NCBI GenBank assembly: GCA_003989085.1
Contig: RXIV01000013.1
Coordinates: 1-55,929, forward strand
Direction: 5' to 3'
DNA: 55,929 nucleotides
DNA from: Candidatus Competibacteraceae bacterium
Lineage (GTDB): Bacteria; Pseudomonadota; Gammaproteobacteria; Competibacterales; Competibacteraceae
Part shown: positions 44,650 through 53,631 of the stretch, in pieces
Layout of the letters: each line of letters opens with the position of its first letter
Numbering within the stretch: the first letter of the stretch is position 1
Notes under the pieces: model-generated
Databases searched by the model: none
What the model was told of the DNA's origin: nothing
What the model saw: only the letters and a program-made list of their open reading frames with translations
Made by a program: the position numbers and the translations under genes

Positions 44650-47600
44650 ATGGCTGATTTGATTGAAAACCCGATTATCAATTCACCATTTGAAGAACCG
44701 AAGCGGCATTTTCGCTTTGACGATAACGGTATCACTGATGAGATTGTGCCAGGTCGGCGGCGCAGCACCTATTTCATCCCTATTGCCCAGCCGAAGCTCA
44801 AGGCCGTTCAGAAGGTGCTGGATTTAGCGATTCAGCACCGGGCCGAAGAGAACAAGCTGATTAACGACTTGCGGGAGCGAGTGGCTTATTGGCGTCAGGC
44901 CGGGCGACCTTACACCACGGCCACGACCCGACGCTTGCTGGAGTACTGGACTCGGCCAGACCGAGAGCGGCGGCTATTTTTCTGTCAGATTGAAGCGGTG
45001 GAAACGCTCATTTATTTGACCGAGATAGCGCCGAAGCAAGACGCCAACTATGGGACTTCCACGCTGGAACGGTTCAAGCAAGCCAACGCCGGAGCCACGC
45101 CGGACAGCCATGCCCCGTTACCACGTTATGCCGCCAAGATGGCGACGGGCAGCGGCAAGACCGTCGTGATGGGAATGTTGATGGCTTGGCAGGCGTTGAA
45201 CAAGCTGGCGAACCGTCAAGATCAACGATTTTCCGATGCGTTCCTCATTGTGTCGCCGGGCATCACCATCCGTGACCGCTTGCGCGTGTTGCTGCCGAAT
45301 GATCCGAACAATTACTACCGGCAACTGGACTTGCTGCCGCCAAGCTTGTTGGAAGAATTGAGCAAGGCCAAAGTCGCCATCATCAATTACCACGCCTTCA
45401 TTCGCCGTGAGCGCAATAGCGCCGCGTCGTTGACCAAGAAGCTGCTACGCACTCCGAGCGAAGCCAGCCCGTTTCAAGAAAGCGCCGGGCAGATGGTGGT
45501 GCGGGTCTGCGCGGAACTGGGCAACAAGAAGCAGATTGTGGTGCTGAACGATGAAGCGCATCACTGCTACCACCGCCGCCCGCTGGATGGCGACGAGAAG
45601 TTAAGCGGCGATGACTTGCAGGAAGCAAAACAGCGCGAGGAAGAGGCGAAAATCTGGGTTAGCGGCTTGGGCGCCGTGCAGAAGAAGCTCGGCATTCGGG
45701 CTGTCTATGACTTGTCGGCAACGCCCTTTTTCCTGCGCGGTTCCGGTTATGACGAAGGAACCTTGTTTCCCTGGGTGACTTCGGACTTCTCGCTGACCGA
45801 CGCGATTGAAAGCGGCATTGTGAAGGTGCCTCGCGTTCCGGTCGCGGATAATACCGATCAAAGCGAGAATCCGACTTACCGCAATCTGTGGCCGCACATT
45901 AAGCAGGATATGCCCAAAGGCCGGGGCAGCAAGGATGAGCAGCAGAAGGAGCCGGTGTTGCCCAAGGAATTGCAAGGGGCGTTGCATAGCCTGTACAGCC
46001 ACTACGAAAAGGCTTATCAGCAGTGGCAAGTGCAAGTCCAGGAGTATCCGGCGTTGATGCCGCCGGTGTTCATCGTCGTCTGCAACAACACGCGCTCCTC
46101 GAAACTGGTGTTTGATTACTTGGCCGGTTGGGAGAAGCCGTTGCCGATAGTGGACCCGGCCACCGGTCAAGGTTTCGTGCTGGTGCCTGGCGCGTTGCCA
46201 GTGTTCAGCAACGTCGAAAACGGCCACTGGTCGATCCGCCCGAATACCTTGCTCATCGATAGCTTGCAACTGGAATCCGGCGAGGCGCTGACCGAGGAGT
46301 TTCAGGCGGTGGCTGCCCGCGAGATTGAGGAATTCAAGGATGAATTGCGCGCGCGTTATCCGGGTCGCAATGCCGACGACGTGACTGCCGAGGATTTATT
46401 GCGCGAAGTGATGAACACCGTCGGCAAGCGCAATAAGTTGGGCGAAAACATCAAGTGTGTGGTGTCCGTGTCCATGCTGACCGAGGGCTGGGACGCCAAT
46501 ACGGTGACGCACGTCCTTGGAGTTCGGGCCTTCACCACGCAATTGCTCTGTGAGCAGGTGGTCGGGCGGGCGTTGCGCCGAGTCAGCTATGAACTGGAGG
46601 TGCATACCATCATTGTCAACGGGCAACCGGTGACGTTTGAAGCGTTTCCTGTCGAATATGCCGAAGTCTACGGCGTTCCGTTTGAGTTCATTCCGACCGC
46701 TGGCGTTGGCAAGCCCCAAAAACAGCGCAATACCACCCACGTTTGCACCATTGAAGCCCGCCAGGACGCACTGATGACATTTCCGCGCCTGAGTGGCTAT
46801 CGTTATGCACTGGCGAGCGAAACCCTTCAAGTGGCGTTTACTCCGGCCTGTGGCTTGACGTTGACCACCCGGCAAATTCCAACCGTGGTTGAAAATGCGC
46901 CGATTGTTGGCGAATCCACGATTCACCGGCTGGACGATCTCAAACAGCGGCGGTTGAACGAGGTGGCGTTTCTGCTGGCGAAGCTGGTGCTGGAGAAGTA
47001 TTTCCGGCAAGAAATCAACACGGAATATGCCATCGGTGGCCCGGTGGTGAACGACGCCAAGGCGTGGCTGTTGCCGCAAGTGCTACGGATTGCCAAGTGT
47101 TGGCTGGCGGAATGCCTGACCCTCAAGGATGAAACCTTTCCGCAACTGCTGTTATTGGTTGAACTGGCGCATGATGCCGCCGACCGTATCTATCAGGCCA
47201 TTGTCGCGGCGGATAGCGGAGCCAGTACCCTCAAGCCGATTCTGCAACCGTACAACACCGTGGGCGATACTTGCGGGGTCAGCTTCAACACCAGCCGCGA
47301 GACCTACCCGACCAATTTCAAGTCGCACATTTCTCATGTGGTGCTGGATAGCGGTTGGGAAGGAAAAATGGCGCAGGCGCTGGAATACATGGACGAAGTA
47401 CACAGTTACGTCAAGAATCACAATCTGGACTTCAAGATTCCGTATACCTTTGAAGGCCAAGCGCACCATTACCTCCCGGATTTCATCGTTCGTATTGACG
47501 ATGGATGCGGCAAAGCGGATTTGCTGAACCTCATCATTGAAGTCTCCGGCCCGCCCTTGCCCGCGAAAGCCGCCAAGACCGCGACGATTCAGAATCTTTG

Positions 47601-47718
47601 GGTTCCGGCAGTGAATCATAGCGGCCAGTTCGGGCGCTGGGCCTTCGTGGAAGTCAATGATCCGTATAGCGCCATGCAAACCGTGCGGGAGTTTTTAGGC
47701 GCACGTCCACAGGGATGA
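44650..47718 (+). CDS. DEAD/DEAH helicase-nuclease of type III-like restriction system (BPTD_3080-type)
   Basis: 1022 residues. Superfamily 2 helicase core: Walker A ATGSGKTVVMGM (about 163-174), Walker B DEAH (near 300, VVLNDEAHHCYH), motif III LSATPF, and motif VI-type segment LCEQVVGRALRR. The C-terminal part (about 900-1020) looks like a PD-(D/E)XK nuclease: D944 in HYLPDFIVRI and E964 in LIIEVSG, but the usual lysine two residues on is Ser966. The order helicase-nuclease, DUF4258, zinc finger, methyltransferase is that of BPTD_3080-type restriction loci as I recall them. It likely cuts unmodified invading DNA in an ATP-dependent way. Confidence 0.82.
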   Translation: MADLIENPIINSPFEEPKRHFRFDDNGITDEIVPGRRRSTYFIPIAQPKLKAVQKVLDLAIQHRAEENKLINDLRERVAYWRQAGRPYTTATTRRLLEYWTRPDRERRLFFCQIEAVETLIYLTEIAPKQDANYGTSTLERFKQANAGATPDSHAPLPRYAAKMATGSGKTVVMGMLMAWQALNKLANRQDQRFSDAFLIVSPGITIRDRLRVLLPNDPNNYYRQLDLLPPSLLEELSKAKVAIINYHAFIRRERNSAASLTKKLLRTPSEASPFQESAGQMVVRVCAELGNKKQIVVLNDEAHHCYHRRPLDGDEKLSGDDLQEAKQREEEAKIWVSGLGAVQKKLGIRAVYDLSATPFFLRGSGYDEGTLFPWVTSDFSLTDAIESGIVKVPRVPVADNTDQSENPTYRNLWPHIKQDMPKGRGSKDEQQKEPVLPKELQGALHSLYSHYEKAYQQWQVQVQEYPALMPPVFIVVCNNTRSSKLVFDYLAGWEKPLPIVDPATGQGFVLVPGALPVFSNVENGHWSIRPNTLLIDSLQLESGEALTEEFQAVAAREIEEFKDELRARYPGRNADDVTAEDLLREVMNTVGKRNKLGENIKCVVSVSMLTEGWDANTVTHVLGVRAFTTQLLCEQVVGRALRRVSYELEVHTIIVNGQPVTFEAFPVEYAEVYGVPFEFIPTAGVGKPQKQRNTTHVCTIEARQDALMTFPRLSGYRYALASETLQVAFTPACGLTLTTRQIPTVVENAPIVGESTIHRLDDLKQRRLNEVAFLLAKLVLEKYFRQEINTEYAIGGPVVNDAKAWLLPQVLRIAKCWLAECLTLKDETFPQLLLLVELAHDAADRIYQAIVAADSGASTLKPILQPYNTVGDTCGVSFNTSRETYPTNFKSHISHVVLDSGWEGKMAQALEYMDEVHSYVKNHNLDFKIPYTFEGQAHHYLPDFIVRIDDGCGKADLLNLIIEVSGPPLPAKAAKTATIQNLWVPAVNHSGQFGRWAFVEVNDPYSAMQTVREFLGARPQG

Positions 47719-47724
47719 TCTCCG

Positions 47725-48000
47725 ATGAAAAGTTTCCTTTGGCGTGAACACGCCCTAGCGCGGATGACGGAGCGCGGTATTGAACGGCAAGCGGTGATTG
47801 ACGCTATCAAGCAGGGTGAAGTGATCCGCGACTATTCCGACGATAAGCCGTATCCCAGCCGTTTACGGTTGTACTGGATAGATGGGCAGCCCTTGCATGT
47901 CGTCTCCGCATCCGCGAGCGATGACGTTGAGATTATCATCACCGCCTATTATCCCGACCCGGCCTTATGGGAACCGGACTTTAAGAGGAAGCTGCCATGA
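47725..48000 (+). CDS. DUF4258-domain protein (toxin-like)
   Basis: 91 residues with the DUF4258 pattern: REHALARMTERGIERQAVID, then YPSRLRLYWIDGQPLHVV and IIITAYYPDPALW. DUF4258 proteins resemble RelE/MqsR-type toxins and commonly pair with a YgiT-type zinc-finger protein, as here. Its stop overlaps the start of that gene by 4 bp. It starts 6 bp after the helicase-nuclease stop, so it belongs to the same operon. RNase activity is inferred only by family analogy. Confidence 0.83.
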   Translation: MKSFLWREHALARMTERGIERQAVIDAIKQGEVIRDYSDDKPYPSRLRLYWIDGQPLHVVSASASDDVEIIITAYYPDPALWEPDFKRKLP

Positions 48001-48227
48001 AGTGTGTTATTTGCAAGACGGGTGATCTGCAATCACAAACGGTTTCGGTGAACCTTGAACGGCAAGGGGCGTTGCTGGTGGTTCAAAATGTTCCGGCTCG
48101 CGTGTGTGATAGCTGCGGGGAACGGTATTTTGAGGATGACGTCGCTCAGCAATTACTGGATACGACACAGCACACCCTACAACCGGGTGTGAGTCTGGAT
48201 ATTCGTCAATATCAAAAAGTCGCTTGA
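47997..48227 (+). CDS. YgiT-type zinc-finger protein (antitoxin-like)
   Basis: 76 residues. The four zinc-binding cysteines form two pairs: CVIC at 3-6 and CDSC near 38-41, in ARVCDSCGERYF. This resembles the N-terminal zinc domain of the antitoxin MqsA. No helix-turn-helix domain follows, so it probably neutralises the DUF4258 partner by binding. ATGA overlap with that gene supports the pairing. Confidence 0.82.
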   Translation: MKCVICKTGDLQSQTVSVNLERQGALLVVQNVPARVCDSCGERYFEDDVAQQLLDTTQHTLQPGVSLDIRQYQKVA

Positions 48228-48288
48228 GAGCTATTTCTATCGGCGCACGTTAGCCCAACTCATAACCAATAAGAAAAACCGCTTGACC

Positions 48289-51120
48289 ATGCCCCCCAAG
48301 AAGAAAAACTCCGTTTCTAGTCAAACCATCGCGGTGGACAGCCTCAAGCACACTACGGCCACCCGTACCAACATCCCAACTGAGGAGTTGCGGGACTTCG
48401 TAGTAGAGGACGAAACCACGCCGAAGACGATGCGCTATCCCCGCAATCCCGACCTTGATCCGCAACTGGTATGGAAAGGCAAGGATAAACAGGACAGCGC
48501 AGACTTAGAAGTGCCGGTCGTGCCGATTTACCGGCAAGAGCATATTCATCCGCAGGCGTTGATTGAGGACGTGCGGGCCAGCGCCAAAAAGAGCCAGCCC
48601 GGTACGCTGGATTTCTTTTCGGACTTTAACGGGCTGCCGAAGGACTTTGCCGACCGAGTAGATTTCTACCACCACAACGGCAAATGGCAGAACCGGATGA
48701 TTCTGGGCGATTCGCTGTTGGTGATGAGCAGTCTGGCCGAAAAGGAACCGCTGAAAGGCCAAGTGCAGATGATTTATCTGGATCCGCCTTATGGCATCAA
48801 GTTTGGTTCCAACTGGCAAGTATCCACGCGCAAGCGGGATGTGAAGGATGGCAAGGCCGAAGATGCGACGCGCCAGCCGGAACAGATCAAAGCGTTTCGG
48901 GATACCTGGCAACTGGGGATTCATTCCTATCTAGCGTATTTGCGGGATCGGTTGGTGGTAGCAAGGGAGTTGCTGACGGAGAGCGGTTCAATCTTTGTGC
49001 AGATTGGCGATGAGAATGTACATCTGGTCAGAAGTTTGTTGGATGAGGTGTTTAAGAGTGAGAATTTTGCGGGAATGGTCGTCTTCGCAAAAACGACAAG
49101 CCAAACTAGCGAACTTTTACCTCCTATATTTGATTATCTTGTTTGGTATACAAAGAATCGCGACAGTATAAAGTTCCGCAAACTTTTCAAAGATAGAGAT
49201 AAACGTGAGTCTGTTCTAACAACGTATAAAAAACTGGAAATGTTCGATGGAACGATACGCAATCTAAGTTCTGATGAGTTGGTTAATCCAAGTTTCGCAG
49301 ATAAGAATGGTCGAATAATGTGTTTTGGGGACATGGTTTCTCAATCCGGCAGTGAATCAACGCGACAATCTTTCAACCTGAAGGGCGTATCTTATGTCCC
49401 ACGCTCTGGCGGATGGAAGACCAGTTCATTAGGTCTAAAAAGGCTAGATTTAGCAGAACGCCTTGGCGCAAGTGGAACAACGCTTCTTTACAAGCGATAT
49501 TTCGATGATTTTCCTTATGTTGAACTAGGAAATTTATGGGAAGACACCCAGCTTGGTGGTTTTCTTAGAGGTGAAGAGAAAATTTACATTGTTCAAACTA
49601 TAGCCAAGGTTATCGAACGCTGCCTCTTGATGACCACCGACCCCGGCGACTTGGTTCTCGACCCGACTTGCGGCTCTGGCACCACCGCCTACGTCGCTGA
49701 GCAATGGGGACGGCGCTGGATCACTTGCGACACCTCCCGCGTTGCCTTGGCCTTAGCCCGCACTCGGTTAATGGCCGCCCGCTATCCCTATTACTACTTG
49801 GCGGATTCCGAAGACGGCAGCAAAAAGCAAATGGAAGTCACCGGCAAAATCCCGCTGGCCGAAGTCAAGCCCACTGGCGACATCCGCAAAGGCTTTGTCT
49901 ACAAAACCGTCCCACACGTCACCCTCAAAGCCATCGCCAACAACTCGGAAATTGACGACATTCATTCTCGCTGGCAGGAGAAGTTGGAGCCGCTACGGAC
50001 GGCATTGAACGCCCTGCTCAAGCAGCACTGGCAGGAATGGGAGATTCCGCGAGAAGCGGGCGAGAAGTGGCCCGCCAACGCCAAAGAACACTTAACGCAA
50101 TGGTGGGAGTTGCGCCGCCAGCGCCAGCGCGAGATTGACGACGCCATCGCCCGCAGCGCCGATACCGAAACGCTCTACGACCAGCCCTACGAAGACAAGA
50201 AGCGGGTGCGCGTGGCGGGTCCGTTCACTGTTGAAAGCCTGTCACCGCATCGCGTGTTATCCACCGATGAGGAACGCCCCGCGTCCGAGACTGCCGCTAA
50301 AACCGAATCGGCCAGCGGCCAATTTGAGACCATGATCCTCGACAATCTCCGCAAGGCGGGCGTCCAGAATACCATCAAGAACGAGCGGTTGAAGTTTGAT
50401 GCTTTGGAACCATTCGCTGGCGCATGGATTCACGCCGCAGGTGAATACACCGACAGCAGCGGCACCATGAAACGGGTTGCCGTGTCCATCGGCCCGGAAC
50501 ATGGCACGGTTGGCCCGGAACAGGTGAAGGAAGCAGCCAAGGAAGCCGTGCAAGGCATCAGCTTTGACTTGCTCATTGTCTGTGGCTTTGCCTTTGATCC
50601 GCACGTTTCCGAAGAAGCCAAACGCTACGGCAAGCTCATCGTATTGCCCACCCGGATGAATCCCGACTTGGCGATGAGCGAGGAACTGCTAAAAAAGACC
50701 GGCAGCGGCAACCTGTTCATGATTTTCGGCGAGCCGGATATTCATCCGGTCGATCCGAAGACCGGCAAAATCAAACCGGGCGCGGATGGCAAGATTCAGA
50801 TCGAGATCAAAGGGCTGGACATCTACGATCCAACCACCGGACAGATTCGCAGCAACTCCACTGCCGATATTGCCTGCTGGTTTATCGACACGAATTACAA
50901 CGGCGAAACCTTTTTTGTCCGTCATGCCTATTTCACCGGCGGCGATAAGCCCTATGAGAAACTGCAACGGGCGCTCAAGGCAGAGGTGGATGAAGCCGCT
51001 TGGGCAGAACTGTACTCGACGAAAAGCCGCTCGTTTGACCGGCCAGACACCGGCAAGATTGCGGTGAAGGTCATCAATCACTACGGCGATGAAGTATTGA
51101 AGGTATTTGGTGTGGGGTGA
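48289..51120 (+). CDS. type III-like N6-adenine DNA methyltransferase
   Basis: About 943 residues. The catalytic motif DPPY is at 165-168, and the SAM motif LDPTCGSGTT is at about 457-466, the beta-class order of Mod proteins. The target-recognition region lies between them (about 245-445). A long C-terminal extension is charged and unlike short Mod proteins. The DNA for the recognition region (about 49030-49620) is much richer in A+T than both flanks, as if swapped in. ATG 48289 is used; TTG 48283 is in frame. It modifies host DNA so that the helicase-nuclease spares it. Confidence 0.88.
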   Translation: MPPKKKNSVSSQTIAVDSLKHTTATRTNIPTEELRDFVVEDETTPKTMRYPRNPDLDPQLVWKGKDKQDSADLEVPVVPIYRQEHIHPQALIEDVRASAKKSQPGTLDFFSDFNGLPKDFADRVDFYHHNGKWQNRMILGDSLLVMSSLAEKEPLKGQVQMIYLDPPYGIKFGSNWQVSTRKRDVKDGKAEDATRQPEQIKAFRDTWQLGIHSYLAYLRDRLVVARELLTESGSIFVQIGDENVHLVRSLLDEVFKSENFAGMVVFAKTTSQTSELLPPIFDYLVWYTKNRDSIKFRKLFKDRDKRESVLTTYKKLEMFDGTIRNLSSDELVNPSFADKNGRIMCFGDMVSQSGSESTRQSFNLKGVSYVPRSGGWKTSSLGLKRLDLAERLGASGTTLLYKRYFDDFPYVELGNLWEDTQLGGFLRGEEKIYIVQTIAKVIERCLLMTTDPGDLVLDPTCGSGTTAYVAEQWGRRWITCDTSRVALALARTRLMAARYPYYYLADSEDGSKKQMEVTGKIPLAEVKPTGDIRKGFVYKTVPHVTLKAIANNSEIDDIHSRWQEKLEPLRTALNALLKQHWQEWEIPREAGEKWPANAKEHLTQWWELRRQRQREIDDAIARSADTETLYDQPYEDKKRVRVAGPFTVESLSPHRVLSTDEERPASETAAKTESASGQFETMILDNLRKAGVQNTIKNERLKFDALEPFAGAWIHAAGEYTDSSGTMKRVAVSIGPEHGTVGPEQVKEAAKEAVQGISFDLLIVCGFAFDPHVSEEAKRYGKLIVLPTRMNPDLAMSEELLKKTGSGNLFMIFGEPDIHPVDPKTGKIKPGADGKIQIEIKGLDIYDPTTGQIRSNSTADIACWFIDTNYNGETFFVRHAYFTGGDKPYEKLQRALKAEVDEAAWAELYSTKSRSFDRPDTGKIAVKVINHYGDEVLKVFGVG

Positions 51121-51167
51121 AAACGACGATGCTTGATAATATTGTTTTTTAACGGAGAGATATTTCA

Positions 51168-52130
51168 ATGACGGCAAAAGTGTTTTTTTCTTATTCTCAC
51201 AGAGATGAAGAGCTAAGGAATGAGCTAGAGATTCATCTGTCTACACTTAAACATCAGAAAATCATTGAAACATGGCATGATAGAAGGATTGGTTCTGGAA
51301 AAGAATTAGATAAAGAAATAGATAGTAATCTTGAAGAGGCAGATATCGTTCTTTTGCTAGTTAGTCCGTATTTTATAGCTTCTAGTTATTGCTATGAAAT
51401 TGAAATGCAACGCGCCTTAGAAAAGCATGAGAAAGGAGAAGCAAGAGTAATTCCAGTGATTTTGCATCCGTGTGATTGGCATAGTACCCCATTCGGAAAG
51501 GTTCTAGCTATGCCAACGGATGGTAAACCAATTTCAAAATATCCTAATCCACATGATGCGTTTCTTGAAGTTGCTAAAGCTGTTAGAGATGCAGCTAAAA
51601 ATATTAGCCAAGAAAATGATACTCAACCAATGTTGCCTAGTGTTGTTAGTTCGGAAAAAAAGAAAATTATCCAAAAACCTCGATCCAGCAATCTCAGAGT
51701 TAAGAAAGATTTTTCCGAACGAGAAAAGGATGAATTTTTAGAGAAGTCCTATGAATATATAGCTAACCATTTTGAAGGATCTTTGGAAGAATTAGAGAGC
51801 CGCAATAATGTAATTAAAACTAAATTTAAACGCATAGATGCAAATCACTTCACCGCAACGATTTATAAAAATGATAAAGTTGCAAGTGAGTGTAAGATAT
51901 GGCTTGGAGGAAGACGCTCATTTTCTAATGGAATTGCTTATTCAACAAACACTTCGTCAAATGATAACTCTCTTAATGAATCGATGTCCGTTGAAAATGA
52001 TGGTTATGATCTTTTTTTAAAACCAATGGGTATGTCTTTTATAAGACAAGGGGAGAATGGGAGAGGTTTATTATCTCAGCAAGGAGCAGCAGAGTATTTT
52101 TGGGAGATTTTAATTAATCCACTACAATAA
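51168..52130 (+). CDS. TIR-domain protein with conserved C-terminal domain
   Basis: 320 residues. The N-terminal TIR domain (1-145) has VFFSYSHRDEE and the NADase-type glutamate, E79 in SSYCYEIEM, followed by RVIPVILHPCDW. After a Lys-rich linker, the C-terminal domain (about 190-320) has LEELESRNNVIKTKFKRIDA, ASECKIWLGG and LFLKPMGM, a domain I recall behind other bacterial TIR domains. Bacterial TIR enzymes often deplete NAD on infection. The gene is strikingly AT-rich beside its neighbours, a sign of separate transfer. GGAGAG precedes the ATG. No Thoeris-type ThsA partner is nearby. Confidence 0.87.
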   Translation: MTAKVFFSYSHRDEELRNELEIHLSTLKHQKIIETWHDRRIGSGKELDKEIDSNLEEADIVLLLVSPYFIASSYCYEIEMQRALEKHEKGEARVIPVILHPCDWHSTPFGKVLAMPTDGKPISKYPNPHDAFLEVAKAVRDAAKNISQENDTQPMLPSVVSSEKKKIIQKPRSSNLRVKKDFSEREKDEFLEKSYEYIANHFEGSLEELESRNNVIKTKFKRIDANHFTATIYKNDKVASECKIWLGGRRSFSNGIAYSTNTSSNDNSLNESMSVENDGYDLFLKPMGMSFIRQGENGRGLLSQQGAAEYFWEILINPLQ

Positions 52131-52155
52131 TTATTAAAAAATCAGACTGTTGACC

Positions 52156-53514
52156 ATGACCATTTCCCTCCCTCAAGGCGGCAATGCCATCCTTGCCCAA
52201 GTCGATTCAACGGCCCAAACGGTTTTTATCGGCCTGAACTGGGAGTTGCCTGTCACCACACCGCAAGTTGAGATCGACGCCAGTCTGTTCTTGCTCAATG
52301 CGTCCGGCGTGGTGCGCGATGATCAGGATTTTGTGTTCTACAACCAGGAAACCGACGCCAGCGGCGCGGTGTATCGGATTCCGGCGCTTGAACGGACTCC
52401 CGACGACCGGGACGGCTTCATCGTGACCTTGCCGGCCTTGCCTGATGACGTGCAGCGCCTGGCTTTTTGCCTAACCTTGGATACCACCAACGCTCATAAC
52501 GCGACCTTTGGCGCGGTATCCTGGATACAGGCGCGAGCGGTCAACTCCACCAGTGGTCAAGAACTGATTCACTACCGGAGCAGCGGCGAACTGGGCACGG
52601 AAACCGCGATTATCGTGGCTGAACTCTACCGCCACCGTGAGAGTTGGAAATTCCGGGCGGTTGGGCAAGGGTTCGCCGGTGGCTTGCGAGCACTGGCCGG
52701 GCATTTTGGCGTGTTGGTGGCCGATGAAGATTCACCGAGCGCTCATGTGGTGGTCGCCGATGATGCTTTCTCATCCGTGGCGCTGACGTTGGATAAGGAC
52801 GCTGATGAAGAGGCATCGGTCAGTGACAATCCAAAGCGCCACCGTCGGCGCACCTTGCAAGATGTCTTGGCTACGCAGGTTGAGGACATCAAAACTCGTT
52901 ACCGCACGTTCTCGCCGCTGTTAAAACGGGCGATGCAGGACAACCCGAATGAAAGTCAGAGCCGACTGCTGCTTGACCGGATTTTGCAGGATGTCCTCGG
53001 TTATGCCCTGAACGAAATCAAGACTGAGCAGAAGATTCAAGGGCGGATTGCGGATTATCTTTTAGCGCCGGGCGGTATTGATTCTTTAGTGATCGAAGCC
53101 AAGCGCCTCGGCGCTGCATTGCGCGACAAGCAAATCTTTCAAGCCACCTCCTATGCCGCCTATGCCGGTATCCGCTGGGCGATATTAACCAACGTCATGA
53201 ATTGGCAGATTTATCGGGTCTCGACCGAGGGTAAGGTTGAAGCGGATTTGGTATTTACCTTGGAATTATCGGCGGCTCTGGATGATGAGAACGCCTATCG
53301 GTTAATGTTGCTCTCGAAAGCCGGGATAGCCCGTTGCGAGTTGCTGGAGAAGCTCTGGCGGAAGAAAGTGGCGCTCAGTTCGGAAAGCCTGATGACCGCG
53401 ATCCTGAACGACGAAGTATTGAGCAAGATTCGCACGGTTCTGTTGCGAGAGCGCGGTTGTCCGCTGACGAATCAGGAGATTCAGGAAGCCATTGAGCGGG
53501 AGTTGTTGCGGTAA
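52156..53514 (+). CDS. TerD domain fused to a PD-(D/E)XK nuclease (type I R-subunit N-terminal-like)
   Basis: 452 residues. Residues 1-185 are a TerD/tellurium-resistance domain (SLPQGGNAILAQVDS, IDASLFLLNASGVVRDDQDF, TETAIIVAELYRH, WKFRAVGQGFAGGL), with acidic loops that bind calcium in relatives. After a basic linker, residues 225-400 form an HsdR_N-type nuclease: D300 (RIADYLL), then E314 and K316 in VIEAKRLG, then the QATSYAAYAGIRWAILTN segment seen in type I R-subunit nucleases. A helical tail follows. No helicase domain is attached. It is 25 bp after the TIR gene in the same direction. ATG 52156 (MTISLPQ) is chosen over TTG 52150. Confidence 0.85.
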   Translation: MTISLPQGGNAILAQVDSTAQTVFIGLNWELPVTTPQVEIDASLFLLNASGVVRDDQDFVFYNQETDASGAVYRIPALERTPDDRDGFIVTLPALPDDVQRLAFCLTLDTTNAHNATFGAVSWIQARAVNSTSGQELIHYRSSGELGTETAIIVAELYRHRESWKFRAVGQGFAGGLRALAGHFGVLVADEDSPSAHVVVADDAFSSVALTLDKDADEEASVSDNPKRHRRRTLQDVLATQVEDIKTRYRTFSPLLKRAMQDNPNESQSRLLLDRILQDVLGYALNEIKTEQKIQGRIADYLLAPGGIDSLVIEAKRLGAALRDKQIFQATSYAAYAGIRWAILTNVMNWQIYRVSTEGKVEADLVFTLELSAALDDENAYRLMLLSKAGIARCELLEKLWRKKVALSSESLMTAILNDEVLSKIRTVLLRERGCPLTNQEIQEAIERELLR

Positions 53515-53631
53515 AGGGGCCTCGATACCCTTACCCTTTCGGCAAGGCGGGCGTTGTTTTTGTTGTGGCCAGCCGCTCCCGCGTGAAGATGCCTCGGTAG
53601 ATGGTCACGGCTCGTCGACGGTCTCTCGATT

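Noticed and set aside
51168..52130. Thoeris system
   Set aside because: Only the TIR gene is present. There is no ThsA-type SIR2/SLOG effector beside it.
44650..53514. DISARM or BREX system
   Set aside because: No DrmA/DrmB/DrmC-like helicase, PLD or DUF1998 genes and no PglX, PglZ or BrxC-like genes are present.
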